A stretch of DNA of 26,207 nt, from the IMG/VR virus record IMGVR_UViG_3300042898_001164, positions 1 through 26,207 of that record; one strand, 5' to 3'. Below the pieces are notes generated by a model. It was given only the letters and a program-made list of their open reading frames with translations. It was not told the DNA's origin and made no database searches. This stretch comes from a virus. Every line of letters begins with the position of its first letter. Within the stretch, counting starts at the first letter, position 1. The position numbers and the translations under genes were made by a program. Positions 1-7,782 of the stretch are shown here, one piece after another.

Positions 1-1
1 T

Positions 2-100
2 AAGGACTTTGCATATAAAATAGCACAAATACCTGATGAAATACTTATTCTTAAACAGACTAATACTGAGTTGACTATATCTATAACTAAGAAGCTTTAA
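2..100 (+). CDS. C-terminal end of an upstream gene (partial)
   Basis: The frame starting at base 2 is open from the window edge to a TAA at 98-100 and gives 32 residues ending TISITKKL. It lies just before the promoter of the clamp-loader gene. In T4 the gene at this position is 45 (sliding clamp), but the visible residues do not let me recognise a clamp, so no function is given. Only the tail of the protein is present. Confidence 0.5.
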   Translation, partial: KDFAYKIAQIPDEILILKQTNTELTISITKKL

Positions 101-102
101 CT

Positions 103-132
103 GTGTACATTTAATAGTGCATAGTGTATATT
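103..132 (+). promoter_or_regulatory. Early-type promoter ahead of gene 44
   Basis: GTGTAC at 103-108 and TATATT at 127-132 are separated by 18 nt. The same GTGTAC...TATAAT-like pattern recurs at least ten times in the window, always just upstream of genes. It resembles the extended -35 element GTTTAC of T4 early promoters. A ribosome binding site (GAGGAG near 150) and ATG 164 follow. Confidence 0.7.
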
Positions 133-163
133 GAATATTGGTCACATGTGAGGAGTTTATATT

Positions 164-1108
164 ATGAATAACCAACAAGAGTTTCTCTGGGTGGAAAAAT
201 ATCGTCCTAAGACGATTGCCGACACCATTCTACCTGATGATCTAAAGAAGACTTTCCAACAATTCGTAGATCAAAAAAATATCCCTAACCTAATCCTAGC
301 GGGTGGTGCCGGTGTCGGTAAGACCACCGTGGCACGTGCCATGCTAGAAGAACTAGAGTGCGACTATATCGTCATCAATGCTTCGATGAAGGGTAATATC
401 GATACTCTACGTAATGAGATCCAGAACTTTGCATCCTCGGTGTCTTTCACTGGCGGTCGTAAGTATGTCATCCTAGATGAGGCTGACTACCTGAATGCAA
501 ACTCTACTCAACCTGCACTCCGTAACTTCATGGAAGAGTTCTCTAAGAACTGCGGGTTCATCCTAACTTGTAACTTCAAGAACCGGATCATCGAACCACT
601 ACACTCTCGATGCTCAGTGATCGACTTCAAGATCACAAAGAAGGATATGCCGGCTCTAGCTATGCAGTTCTTTAAGCGCGCCTCTGGTATCCTCAACACT
701 GAGAATGTTAAGTTCGATAAAGATACCCTTCTTGCAGTCATCGCCAAGTACTATCCTGACTGGCGTCGTGCACTGAATGAATTGCAACGGTACTCTGCCA
801 CTGGTGCAATCGATTCGGGTATCCTGATCAACATGTCCGAAGAGTCCTTTAAGGTACTTCTTAAGCACATGAAGGCTAAGGACTTCAGTTCTATCCGTAA
901 GTGGGTCGGTGAATACTCTGATCTGAATTCGGCTGAGATCTTCCGTAAGTTCTATGACAATGCATCTGATGTATTGACTCCAAACTCGGTACCACAGTTG
1001 ATCATCCATATTGCTGACTATCAATACAAGGCAGCATTCGTAGCTGACCATGAAGTCAATCTTCTAGCATTCCTAGTAGAGATCTTGGCCGACTGCGAGT
1101 TTAAGTAA
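164..1108 (+). CDS. 44: Clamp loader large subunit (gp44-like AAA+ ATPase)
   Basis: This is the ATPase subunit of the sliding-clamp loader, which opens the gp45 clamp and places it on primer-template DNA for the phage polymerase. The 314 residues begin with the clamp-loader signature EKYRP (11-15). They carry Walker A GGAGVGKT (47-54), Walker B ILDEAD (103-108) and the SRC arginine-finger motif (148-150). T4 gp44 is about the same length. The start is the ATG after GAGGAG. The stop overlaps the start of the gene 62 homologue (TAATG), so the two subunits are probably translationally coupled, as in T4. The assignment is firm from motifs and order. Confidence 0.96.
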   Translation: MNNQQEFLWVEKYRPKTIADTILPDDLKKTFQQFVDQKNIPNLILAGGAGVGKTTVARAMLEELECDYIVINASMKGNIDTLRNEIQNFASSVSFTGGRKYVILDEADYLNANSTQPALRNFMEEFSKNCGFILTCNFKNRIIEPLHSRCSVIDFKITKKDMPALAMQFFKRASGILNTENVKFDKDTLLAVIAKYYPDWRRALNELQRYSATGAIDSGILINMSEESFKVLLKHMKAKDFSSIRKWVGEYSDLNSAEIFRKFYDNASDVLTPNSVPQLIIHIADYQYKAAFVADHEVNLLAFLVEILADCEFK

Positions 1109-1491
1109 TGAGTTCCCCCTTCGACTTTATCAATGCGGTCTCTCAGACCAAGAAAGATATATTCAAGGAGGATCCACAGGCAAACAAAGACTACGTTCCA
1201 TACATCATTAATAAAGGCCTATCGTACTTTACCGATACAATTCTCTATGCTAATGAGTTGAATCGTTGTGCCCATCTAGATCATGATATGCAATTTTACT
1301 ATCTTATAAATAGTATCAGACCACAGAAGCGTTATGCTAAGTGGGTCAAAAAGATATCAGAAGATGATTTAGAACTGGTTAAGGTACATTATGGATATAA
1401 TGATGATAAAGCTCGCCAAGCCATGTCTATCTTATCAGATGATCAGATCAAGTTGATAAGAAAAAGTAGAGAACAAGGCGGCACAAAATGA
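1108..1491 (+). CDS. 62: Clamp loader small subunit (gp62-like)
   Basis: This is the non-ATPase partner of gp44 in the clamp-loader complex. The 127 residues start SPFDFINAV and contain the stretch KGLSYF followed by ANELN and HLD, then YLINSIRPQKRYAKW; this pattern matches gp62 proteins as I recall them. T4 gp62 is longer (about 187 residues), so this is a short form. The start ATG overlaps the gene 44 stop (TAATG) and the stop overlaps the regA start (ATGA), which places it inside the 44-62-regA operon. A sequence TATAAATA lies inside it at 1305-1312 and might act as a late promoter for regA, but this is unproven. Confidence 0.88.
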   Translation: MSSPFDFINAVSQTKKDIFKEDPQANKDYVPYIINKGLSYFTDTILYANELNRCAHLDHDMQFYYLINSIRPQKRYAKWVKKISEDDLELVKVHYGYNDDKARQAMSILSDDQIKLIRKSREQGGTK

Positions 1492-1886
1492 ATGCGAGTA
1501 TTATTCAATCCCTAGTGGAAGTTACGTTAAATGATGCTGATGACTTCTTGAAAGTCAAAGAGACTCTCACACGGATTGGTATCCCTTCTCGTAAGGATAA
1601 TACTCTATATCAGTCTTGTCATATATTGCATAAGCAGGGCAAGTACTATATCACTCATTTTAAAGAGCTGTTTGCTCTTGACGGTAAACCTACTGACTTC
1701 TCTGAGAGTGACATCGCCAGACGTAATACCATAGCTAATCTACTAGCAGAATGGAACCTAGTCAAGCTGGTCGATGTAGCAAAGTCTATAGAGCCTATTG
1801 CTCCTATTAGTCAAGTCAAGATCATCGTCTTCAAAGACAAAGCCAATTGGAACCTACAGAGTAAGTATAATATCGGACACCGGTAA
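1488..1886 (+). CDS. regA: RegA translational repressor
   Basis: RegA is an RNA-binding protein that represses translation of early phage mRNAs by occluding their initiation sites; in T4 it includes 44, 62 and its own message among its targets. The 132 residues contain EVTLNDADDFLKVKETLTRIGIP, then LYQSCHILHKQGKYYITHFKE and a C-terminal SKYNIG, all closely resembling T4 RegA (EITLKKPEDFLKVKETLTRMGI; YTIGN end). The ATG at 1488 overlaps the gene 62 stop. A GTG at 1515 would give an N-terminus aligning exactly with T4 RegA, but it has no visible ribosome binding site, so the ATG is preferred. The 62-regA order is the T4 order. Confidence 0.95.
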   Translation: MNASIIQSLVEVTLNDADDFLKVKETLTRIGIPSRKDNTLYQSCHILHKQGKYYITHFKELFALDGKPTDFSESDIARRNTIANLLAEWNLVKLVDVAKSIEPIAPISQVKIIVFKDKANWNLQSKYNIGHR

Positions 1887-1899
1887 TTTAGGATATATT

Positions 1900-2088
1900 A
1901 TGAGTGATGGATGGAGTGTGATACCACCTGGGGACAGTCAATTTAGAACAACTGTATCACCCGAAAGGTGGCAGATGGATATGTTTGGGGATGGATCGGT
2001 CATTATTAGATTCTTTAAGAAACCAAGTATCCTACGACGTATAACTTGTACTATTTTATTTGGTACCAAGTGGAAGACGTTTAGATGA
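1900..2088 (+). CDS. Small protein of unknown function
   Basis: A 62-residue ORF starts at ATG 1900, preceded by AGGA near 1890. It begins MSDGWSVIPPGDSQF and contains ERWQMDMFGDGSVIIRFFKKPS, then a basic, hydrophobic C-terminus. It sits 13 nt after regA, and its stop overlaps the start of the next ORF (ATGA). I do not recognise the family. The open frame extends upstream into regA, but there is no reason to use an earlier start. It is supported mainly by packing between genes and the overlap chain. Confidence 0.55.
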   Translation: MSDGWSVIPPGDSQFRTTVSPERWQMDMFGDGSVIIRFFKKPSILRRITCTILFGTKWKTFR

Positions 2089-2156
2089 TAAGTATTATGA
2101 TTTGTTTTATAGTAACTATCATTTGTATCGTTATTATATTATTAAAGGGTATATAA
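2085..2156 (+). CDS. Tiny single-pass membrane peptide (23 aa)
   Basis: A very short ORF (MISIMICFIVTIICIVII then LLKGI) is almost wholly hydrophobic and could form one membrane helix. Its ATG overlaps the previous stop (ATGA) and its TAA overlaps the next ATG (TAATG). It is thus threaded exactly between two genes, the usual sign of a coupled phage ORF. It may be a real membrane peptide or only a translational bridge to the cytidylyltransferase gene. No family is recognised. Confidence 0.45.
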   Translation: MISIMICFIVTIICIVIILLKGI

Positions 2157-2554
2157 TGAGAATTGGATTTACGTGTGGCGCATTTGACCTACTACATGCA
2201 GGCCATGTACTAATGTTGGCTGAGGCCAAGGCGCAATGTGATTGGCTCATCGTAGGACTTCAAACAGATCCTACCAATGATAGAAACAATAAGAATAAAC
2301 CGGTTCAGACGACCTTTGAGAGATATACTCAACTTAAAGGTTGTAGGTTCGTTGACGAGATCGTTCCTTATGATACTGAAGATGATCTATTCAATCTACT
2401 ATCGACTTATAATATCGATGTTCGTATTGTCTCTGACGAGTATAAAGATACTACGTTTACTGGAAAGCTTTTAGGCATCAATATCTACTATAATAAAAGA
2501 TCACACAATTTTAGTTCATCTGAGCTAAGAAAACGACTAATTAGTAATAAATAA
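2156..2554 (+). CDS. Cytidylyltransferase-like nucleotidyltransferase
   Basis: The 132 residues match the HIGH-type nucleotidyltransferase superfamily (glycerol-3-phosphate cytidylyltransferase / TagD type). The N-terminus is GAFDLLHAGH with the HxGH nucleotide-binding motif at 14-17. A C-terminal SSSELRKR replaces the ISTT-type motif of TagD. The family transfers a CMP or AMP group to a phosphorylated substrate; the substrate here cannot be read from the sequence. The start is ATG 2156, overlapping the preceding stop (TAATG). The open frame runs further upstream, but the earlier part reads through the 23-aa peptide gene. Similar genes are common in large T4-like phages. Confidence 0.8.
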   Translation: MRIGFTCGAFDLLHAGHVLMLAEAKAQCDWLIVGLQTDPTNDRNNKNKPVQTTFERYTQLKGCRFVDEIVPYDTEDDLFNLLSTYNIDVRIVSDEYKDTTFTGKLLGINIYYNKRSHNFSSSELRKRLISNK

Positions 2555-2611
2555 CTTCGCTGATGCCATAATGGGTCAGCATAATACTCTCGCTTTTATA
2601 GGAGAATTAAT

Positions 2612-3070
2612 ATGATTAACAAACACTACTTCATTGGCTTCGATGACGTGTTCAAGACTCTAGAAGAGTTTCAACGTAACACAAAGGTCACGATGCCAAC
2701 ATTCCCCCCTTACAATATTAAAAAGATCGATGAGAATAAATTTCTTATTGAGATTGCTGTTGCCGGCTACGGTAAACAGGATATTGAAGTAGAATATCAA
2801 GATGGGATTCTATCGGTCAAGTCTGATGGACGGTCAGATCTCAATGATCTAATCGATGAAAAAGACCACGTATATCTGTGGCAAGGAATCGCCAAACGGG
2901 CATTTAACCACCGATTCAATCTAGCTGATACTGTTCAAGTGAAGACAGCTAAGATGGTCAATGGTATGTTAAAACTTTGGTTAGAAAACATTATACCAGA
3001 TCACAAAAAACCTCAAAAGATCAATATTGAGGATGATGACTGGGAAGAACATATCACAAAAACATTATAG
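2612..3070 (+). CDS. Small heat-shock protein (Hsp20/alpha-crystallin)
   Basis: This is a 152-residue ATP-independent chaperone of the IbpA type. The alpha-crystallin domain covers about residues 35-135. It shows PPYNIKKIDENKFLIEIAVAGYGKQDIEV near its start, then an Arg/His-rich segment AKRAFNHRFNLAD and a final strand NGMLKLWLEN corresponding to the usual G-x-L motif. The start is ATG 2612 after a good TAGGAG site. It is followed at once by a strong terminator hairpin. Hsp20 genes occur in several T4-like phage lineages; a role in protecting phage or host proteins during infection is inferred. Confidence 0.92.
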   Translation: MINKHYFIGFDDVFKTLEEFQRNTKVTMPTFPPYNIKKIDENKFLIEIAVAGYGKQDIEVEYQDGILSVKSDGRSDLNDLIDEKDHVYLWQGIAKRAFNHRFNLADTVQVKTAKMVNGMLKLWLENIIPDHKKPQKINIEDDDWEEHITKTL

Positions 3071-3078
3071 ACTAAATT

Positions 3079-3105
3079 GGGGGCGACGAAAGTTGCCCCC
3101 TTTCT
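3079..3105 (+). terminator. Rho-independent terminator after hsp20
   Basis: A 9-bp stem GGGGGCGAC (3079-3087) / GTTGCCCCC (3092-3100) with one G-U pair and a GAAA tetraloop is followed by TTTCT. It lies 8 nt after the Hsp20 stop and overlaps a downstream TATAAATA box by one base. Confidence 0.88.
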
Positions 3106-3112
3106 ATAAATA
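3105..3112 (+). promoter_or_regulatory. T4-type late promoter for the nucleotidyltransferase gene
   Basis: An exact TATAAATA lies 23 nt upstream of ATG 3136, directly after a terminator. It is the consensus T4 late -10 element read by gp55/gp33/clamp-assisted polymerase, and a gp33 homologue is encoded in this window. Confidence 0.7.
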
Positions 3113-3135
3113 AAGTAGCAAATCACGGGGTCATC

Positions 3136-3873
3136 ATGGCATTAACTTTCGAAGCATTCAATCTAACTCTTCAGTATCATGATGACATCAATCGATTGAT
3201 CTGGGACGATGACGATCAGATGCAGCCATTAGTCAGAGATGTTTTAATGAAGATTGCTGGAGCATGGCAAGAGTTTGCACATATTCCTACATCGGCCATC
3301 AAGGACATCGTAGTGACCGGTGGCAATGCCAACTATAACTATACACCTATGTCGGACATCGATATCCACCTATTGGTCGACATGCGTAAGATCTCTAAGG
3401 ATAAAGAACTAGTTGATGACTATCTGTTTGATAAGAAGGCTCTATGGGCGCTTCAACACCCAGACATTAAAGTCCTAGGCTATCCTGTAGAGCTCTATGC
3501 TCAGAACTATACCGAGAAGGCATCTGACCAAGGTATCTATTCTATCAAGAACGATAAGTGGATCCAGAAGCCCAAGAAGACTGCAGTTAACTTCAATGCA
3601 GACAAAGGCCTTAAGCGTAAGGTCAAAGAGTACATGAAGACTATCAACCAGCTCATCAAGAGTGATGGTGATAATACTCAGCAGATCTCAGCCCTCAAGA
3701 CTAAGTTTAGACTTATGCGTGGTGCTGGTATTGCTAGAGCCGGTGAATTCTCTTATGAGAATCTTCTCTACAAAGAGCTACGTAATCGTGGGTACATTGA
3801 TAAGATGAACAAGTACCTAGAGAAGATCAGATCCAGAGAGTACTCACTCTACCCATCAGAAAAGACCAGCTAA
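3136..3873 (+). CDS. Pol beta-type nucleotidyltransferase domain protein
   Basis: A 245-residue protein with the fold signature of the DNA polymerase beta-like nucleotidyltransferases: GG at 62-63 in VTGGNANYNYT, then SDIDIHLLVD (73-82) with the paired catalytic aspartates D74 and D76. The remainder is helical and Lys-rich with no second domain I recognise. Proteins of this type are widespread in T4-like phages of marine and soil bacteria; the substrate is unknown (tRNA, protein or small molecule are all possible). It is transcriptionally separate: a terminator lies upstream and an exact late promoter box sits 23 nt before its start, so it is probably expressed late, unlike its replication neighbours. 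Confidence 0.78.
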   Translation: MALTFEAFNLTLQYHDDINRLIWDDDDQMQPLVRDVLMKIAGAWQEFAHIPTSAIKDIVVTGGNANYNYTPMSDIDIHLLVDMRKISKDKELVDDYLFDKKALWALQHPDIKVLGYPVELYAQNYTEKASDQGIYSIKNDKWIQKPKKTAVNFNADKGLKRKVKEYMKTINQLIKSDGDNTQQISALKTKFRLMRGAGIARAGEFSYENLLYKELRNRGYIDKMNKYLEKIRSREYSLYPSEKTS

Positions 3874-3885
3874 ACTCAAATACTT

Positions 3886-3915
3886 GTGTACATTAATACG
3901 CCGATGGTGTATATT
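3886..3915 (+). promoter_or_regulatory. Early-type promoter ahead of DNA polymerase gene
   Basis: GTGTAC (3886-3891) and TATATT (3910-3915) are separated by 18 nt. The -10 region and its 3' flank (GTGTATATTGAATATTG) are identical to those of the promoter before gene 44, suggesting coordinated expression of clamp loader and polymerase. Confidence 0.7.
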
Positions 3916-3942
3916 GAATATTGCAGTAGTTTGAGGTGATGA

Positions 3943-6435
3943 ATGGAATTCTATACTGATGTCAGCCTTCGTGGCAGTACTATCTATCTTCGTGGTAAAA
4001 AAGACGGTAAGCGTGTTCAACGTAAGATCGACTATAAGCCATACTTATTTTTAAATTCTAAGTCCAGTGATACCAAGTACAAGTCCCTGTACGGTAAGCC
4101 GGTAGACAAGGTCGAGTTCGACTCTGTATATGAAGCTCGTGACTTCCTCAAGCGGTATGCTGATGTCGATGGTGTTGAGATCTATGGTCTCGATAAGTTC
4201 GCCTATACTTTCATCAATGACTTCTATCCTGGTACCGTAGACTTTGATCCTTCTCAGATCAACATCGGTAACATCGATATCGAGACTGAGTCAGAGGGTG
4301 GATTTCCTAACATCGCCACTGCAGATCAACCGGTCACGGCCATCACCATCAAGTGTAAGGACAAGATCGTAGCACTCGGTTGTGGTGACTTCAATCCACC
4401 TGATCACGTGACATATATCCAGTGCATGAATGAGAGTCAACTACTCCTTAAGTTCCTAGACGCATGGAATGCGATGGACCTTGATATCATCACAGGTTGG
4501 AACGTAGAGTTCTTCGATATCCCGTATCTCGTCAATCGGATCACTCGTGTCCACGGTGAAGATTTTGCCAAGAAGTTATCCCCATGGCGGATGCTAGAAG
4601 ATAGTACCGTAGAGATCATGGGGCGTAAGCAGCAGGTGTACAAGCCTAAGGGTATCTGTACACTAGACTTCATGCAACTTTACAAGAAGTTCACCTATAC
4701 GAACCAAGAGTCGTACAAGCTGGATCATATTGCATTCGTCGAGCTAGGTCAACGTAAGTTGGACTACTCTGAGTATGATAGCCTACGTGATCTTTACAAG
4801 AACGACTTCCAGAAGTTCATGGAGTATAACGTCCAAGATGTGCTTCTCGTAGAACGTCTTGATGAGAAGATGAACCTCATCTCTCTTGCACTGACCGTTG
4901 CCTATGATGCAAAGATTAACTACTCTGACGTATTCACCTCTGTGCGTCTATGGGATACTATCATCCATAATCATCTGATGTCACAGAACATCGTGATCTC
5001 GATGAGCAAGAATAGTGTGAAGCCAGATCAGTTCGCTGGTGCCTATGTGAAGGATCCTATCACTGGTATGCACGAAGATGTGGTATCATTCGATGTGGAA
5101 TCTCTATATCCATCCATCATCGTACAGTACAACATCTCACCTGAGACATTCCGTGGTAAGTATGCTGCACGGTTCTCGGTCGATAACCTACTCGATGGTG
5201 CCATGGCAAGTCCTCATGCTCAAAAGACCATGCATGACAACAACTGCTGTATGACTGCTAATAGTTGCATGTGGGATCGAGACTTCAAGGGTGCATTCCC
5301 TCAGTTGGTCGAGAAGATGATGATCGAACGTAAGCTGTACAAGAAGCAGATGATCGAGGCTCAAAAGGAATACGAACTCAACAAGACAGTAGAACTTCGA
5401 AACAAGATCTCTAAGTTCAATAACCTTCAGATGGCCCGTAAGATCCAGCTCAACTCACTCTATGGTGCTCTCGGTAATCAGTACTTCCGTTGGTTCGAGA
5501 TCGAGTTCGCTGAGGCCATCACACTGACCGGTCAGTTTGCTATCCGTTGGACCGAGAAGAATGTCAATGACTTCCTCAACAAGATGCTGGATAGCAAGAA
5601 GGATCGTGTCATCGCCATCGATACTGACTCAGTCTATCTCAATCTATCTGATCTCGTCAAGACTGCACTAAAGGATCCTAGTATCGAGAAGCGTGTCGAT
5701 TATCTAGACAAGGTCTGCGGTGAAGTCCTCGAGAAGAAGATCAAGAAGAGTTTTGATGATCTTGCCAATCTTATGAATGCCTATACTCCATTCCTAAAGA
5801 TGAAGCGTGAAGCCATTGCCAACAAAGGCATCTGGACTGCAAAGAAGCGGTATATCCTCAATGTCTATGACAATGAAGGTGTTCGATACGCAGAACCAAA
5901 GCTAAAGATGATGGGTATCGAAGCAGTCAAGTCCTCTACTCCTGCAGCCTGTCGTGAGAAGATTAAGAGTGCACTTAAGCTCATCATGGGTGGTGACGAG
6001 AAAGACGTCATCAACTTCATCGAAGACTTCCGTAAGGAGTTCAAGACACTTCCATTCGAAGATGTTGCGTTCCCTCGTGGTTGCAACAACCTAGCTGAGT
6101 ACCGTGACAGGTCCTCAATCTACAAGAAGGGTACTCCGATCCATGTTCGTGGTGCTCTAGTCTACAACAAGCTTCTAGCAGATCGTGGTCTAGCAGATCG
6201 ATACGAGACTGTCAAGGAAGGTGAGAAGATCAAGTTCTGTTATATGCGTGTGCCCAATCCTATTAGGGAGAACGTCATCTCTGTGGTGAATACCTTACCA
6301 CGAGCTCTAGACCTCGATCAGTACATCGACTACAATCTCCAATTCGATAAGTCTTTCCTAGAACCACTCAAGTCCATCCTCGACAAGATCGGGTACGACA
6401 CCGAAAATAGAAACACGCTTGACGCATTTTTCTAG
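3943..6435 (+). CDS. 43: Family B DNA polymerase (gp43-like)
   Basis: This is the replicative polymerase with 3'-5' proofreading. Exonuclease motifs: Exo I NIDIETES with D112 and E114, Exo II NVEFFDIPYL with D192, Exo III YNVQD (295-299). Polymerase motifs: A with D384 and SLYPS (387-391), B with NSLYG (504-508), C DTDS (560-563). The C-terminus keeps a short hydrophobic tail (DAFF), which in T4 gp43 is the clamp-binding end. Length is 830 against 898 residues in T4. The chosen ATG follows GAGGTGATGA. No intein or intron is visible. It acts with gp44/62, the clamp, gp41 and gp32, all but the clamp encoded here. Confidence 0.98.
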   Translation: MEFYTDVSLRGSTIYLRGKKDGKRVQRKIDYKPYLFLNSKSSDTKYKSLYGKPVDKVEFDSVYEARDFLKRYADVDGVEIYGLDKFAYTFINDFYPGTVDFDPSQINIGNIDIETESEGGFPNIATADQPVTAITIKCKDKIVALGCGDFNPPDHVTYIQCMNESQLLLKFLDAWNAMDLDIITGWNVEFFDIPYLVNRITRVHGEDFAKKLSPWRMLEDSTVEIMGRKQQVYKPKGICTLDFMQLYKKFTYTNQESYKLDHIAFVELGQRKLDYSEYDSLRDLYKNDFQKFMEYNVQDVLLVERLDEKMNLISLALTVAYDAKINYSDVFTSVRLWDTIIHNHLMSQNIVISMSKNSVKPDQFAGAYVKDPITGMHEDVVSFDVESLYPSIIVQYNISPETFRGKYAARFSVDNLLDGAMASPHAQKTMHDNNCCMTANSCMWDRDFKGAFPQLVEKMMIERKLYKKQMIEAQKEYELNKTVELRNKISKFNNLQMARKIQLNSLYGALGNQYFRWFEIEFAEAITLTGQFAIRWTEKNVNDFLNKMLDSKKDRVIAIDTDSVYLNLSDLVKTALKDPSIEKRVDYLDKVCGEVLEKKIKKSFDDLANLMNAYTPFLKMKREAIANKGIWTAKKRYILNVYDNEGVRYAEPKLKMMGIEAVKSSTPAACREKIKSALKLIMGGDEKDVINFIEDFRKEFKTLPFEDVAFPRGCNNLAEYRDRSSIYKKGTPIHVRGALVYNKLLADRGLADRYETVKEGEKIKFCYMRVPNPIRENVISVVNTLPRALDLDQYIDYNLQFDKSFLEPLKSILDKIGYDTENRNTLDAFF

Positions 6436-6464
6436 TGTACTTTAATTCAGAACAGTGTACTATA
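6435..6464 (+). promoter_or_regulatory. Early-type promoter after polymerase gene
   Basis: GTGTAC (6435-6440) begins on the last base of the gene 43 stop codon and is followed by TTTAATTC. The -10 element is TACTAT (6458-6463) or the nearby TATAAC (6461-6466). It would drive the small membrane gene, uvsX and the helicase. Confidence 0.6.
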
Positions 6465-6493
6465 ACAATATGATCCAAACACAGGAGAGATCA

Positions 6494-6727
6494 ATGTCTA
6501 AATTCTTCCAATGGCTCGGTCGCGAAGCCTTCTCGATCTTCATGCTAATCGCGTTTGCATGTATCGGTGCACTGCTGATCTTATCGGCTGACCGGGCTAC
6601 CCGTGAACAAGAGCAAGTCATCCGTGACAATCCACAGTGTGTCATACTCGACCGTGGTAGCAAAGGCTACTTCTATATGATGTGTCAAGGTACTGTCCAA
6701 ATCATCCAACCACGTGAGGTAAAATGA
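6494..6727 (+). CDS. Small membrane protein upstream of uvsX
   Basis: A 77-residue protein starts at ATG 6494, preceded by AGGAGAG. In-frame ATGs at 6455 and 6470 lack this site and fall in the promoter. One hydrophobic helix spans about residues 14-33 (AFSIFMLIAFACIGALLILS), followed by a charged segment and two cysteines (near 49 and 64). The arrangement suggests a short N-terminal tail, one membrane anchor and a soluble tail of about 44 residues. Its stop overlaps the uvsX start (ATGA). I do not recognise a family; T4 has no equivalent between 43 and uvsX. Confidence 0.65.
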   Translation: MSKFFQWLGREAFSIFMLIAFACIGALLILSADRATREQEQVIRDNPQCVILDRGSKGYFYMMCQGTVQIIQPREVK

Positions 6728-7782
6728 GCGCTTTACTAGCTAGACTAAAAAAGAATTCTACTATCGAAGATACTGACATCTTGGCTGAGTCTAAGTTCTT
6801 TAATAAGAAGGATATGATTCCTACCAGTGTACCGGCGATTAACATCGCTCTATCTGGTAGTCTAAATGGTGGTCTAGCTCCAGGTCTGACGATCTGGGCT
6901 GGTCCATCCAAGCACTTTAAGACATCGTTCAGTCTACTCATGGCTAAGGCCTACATGGACAAGTATGATGATGCTGTGCTTCTATTCTATGACTCAGAGT
7001 TCGGTACTCCACAGGCCTACTTTGATTCTTTCAAGATCGATACCAGTCGTGTCCTACATACTCCGATCACTGACGTCGAACAACTAAAGTTTGATATCAT
7101 GAAACAGTTTGAAGAGATCAAGCGTGGTGATCATATCATCATCGTCATCGACTCAGTAGGTAACTTGGCTTCGAAGAAAGAAATTGAGGATGCTCTAAAG
7201 CAGAGCTCTTCTGCCGATATGACTCGTGCTAAGCAACTTAAGTCATTGTTCCGTATGGTCACACCTCACCTCACCATCAAGAACATTCCATTGATCGTGG
7301 TTAACCACACCTATCAGACTATGGAAATGTTCTCGAGGGCTGTCGTATCTGGTGGTACTGGCATCTATTATTCTGCTGATAATATCTACATCCTTGGCCG
7401 TCAACAAGAGAAAGATGGCCAGGAAGTTGTCGGTTTCAACTTCATTATCAACGTCGAGAAGTCTCGATTCTCTAAAGAGAAGAGCAAGATCCCCATCGAA
7501 GTTACGTGGGAAACTGGCATCTCGAAGTGGTCAGGTCTACTCGATATGGCACTAGACTCTGGTCATGTGATCAAGCCAAAGAACGGCTGGTATCAAAAGG
7601 TCAACATGGAGACTGGTGAAGTTGCTGACAAGAGCTATCGTCGAGCTGATACTAACACCGCTGCATTCTGGAATCCTATCCTATCGTCACCGTCTTTCAA
7701 TAAGTATGTTGAAGACACATATCAGGGTGGCAATGGTAGTATCATGCAGTATGAAGATGACATCGATGGAGAAGATGATTGA
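6724..7782 (+). CDS. uvsX: UvsX RecA-like recombinase
   Basis: This strand-exchange protein forms filaments on single-stranded DNA and drives recombination-dependent replication in T4. The 352 residues contain Walker A GPSKHFKT (60-67), Walker B-like IIIVIDSVGNL (about 139-149) and the VVNHTYQ segment typical of UvsX. C-terminal acidic residues (EDDIDGEDD) match the acidic tail of RecA-type proteins. T4 UvsX is about 390 residues. The start overlaps the preceding stop (ATGA), and the stop overlaps the TTG start of the helicase gene. The order 43-uvsX-41 is that of T4. Confidence 0.96.
   Translation: MSALLARLKKNSTIEDTDILAESKFFNKKDMIPTSVPAINIALSGSLNGGLAPGLTIWAGPSKHFKTSFSLLMAKAYMDKYDDAVLLFYDSEFGTPQAYFDSFKIDTSRVLHTPITDVEQLKFDIMKQFEEIKRGDHIIIVIDSVGNLASKKEIEDALKQSSSADMTRAKQLKSLFRMVTPHLTIKNIPLIVVNHTYQTMEMFSRAVVSGGTGIYYSADNIYILGRQQEKDGQEVVGFNFIINVEKSRFSKEKSKIPIEVTWETGISKWSGLLDMALDSGHVIKPKNGWYQKVNMETGEVADKSYRRADTNTAAFWNPILSSPSFNKYVEDTYQGGNGSIMQYEDDIDGEDD

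Noticed and set aside
1305-1312. TATAAATA inside gene 62
   Set aside because: It matches the late consensus but lies in coding sequence with no gene start for 175 nt; an 8-nt AT-rich match may be chance. Kept only as a note under gene 62.
2559-2580. Hairpin GCTGA...TCAGC between the cytidylyltransferase and hsp20 genes
   Set aside because: Only 5 bp with a large loop and no T run; not convincing as a terminator.
3943-6435. Intein or intron in the polymerase gene
   Set aside because: Motifs are collinear and spacing is normal for family B polymerases; length is shorter, not longer, than T4.
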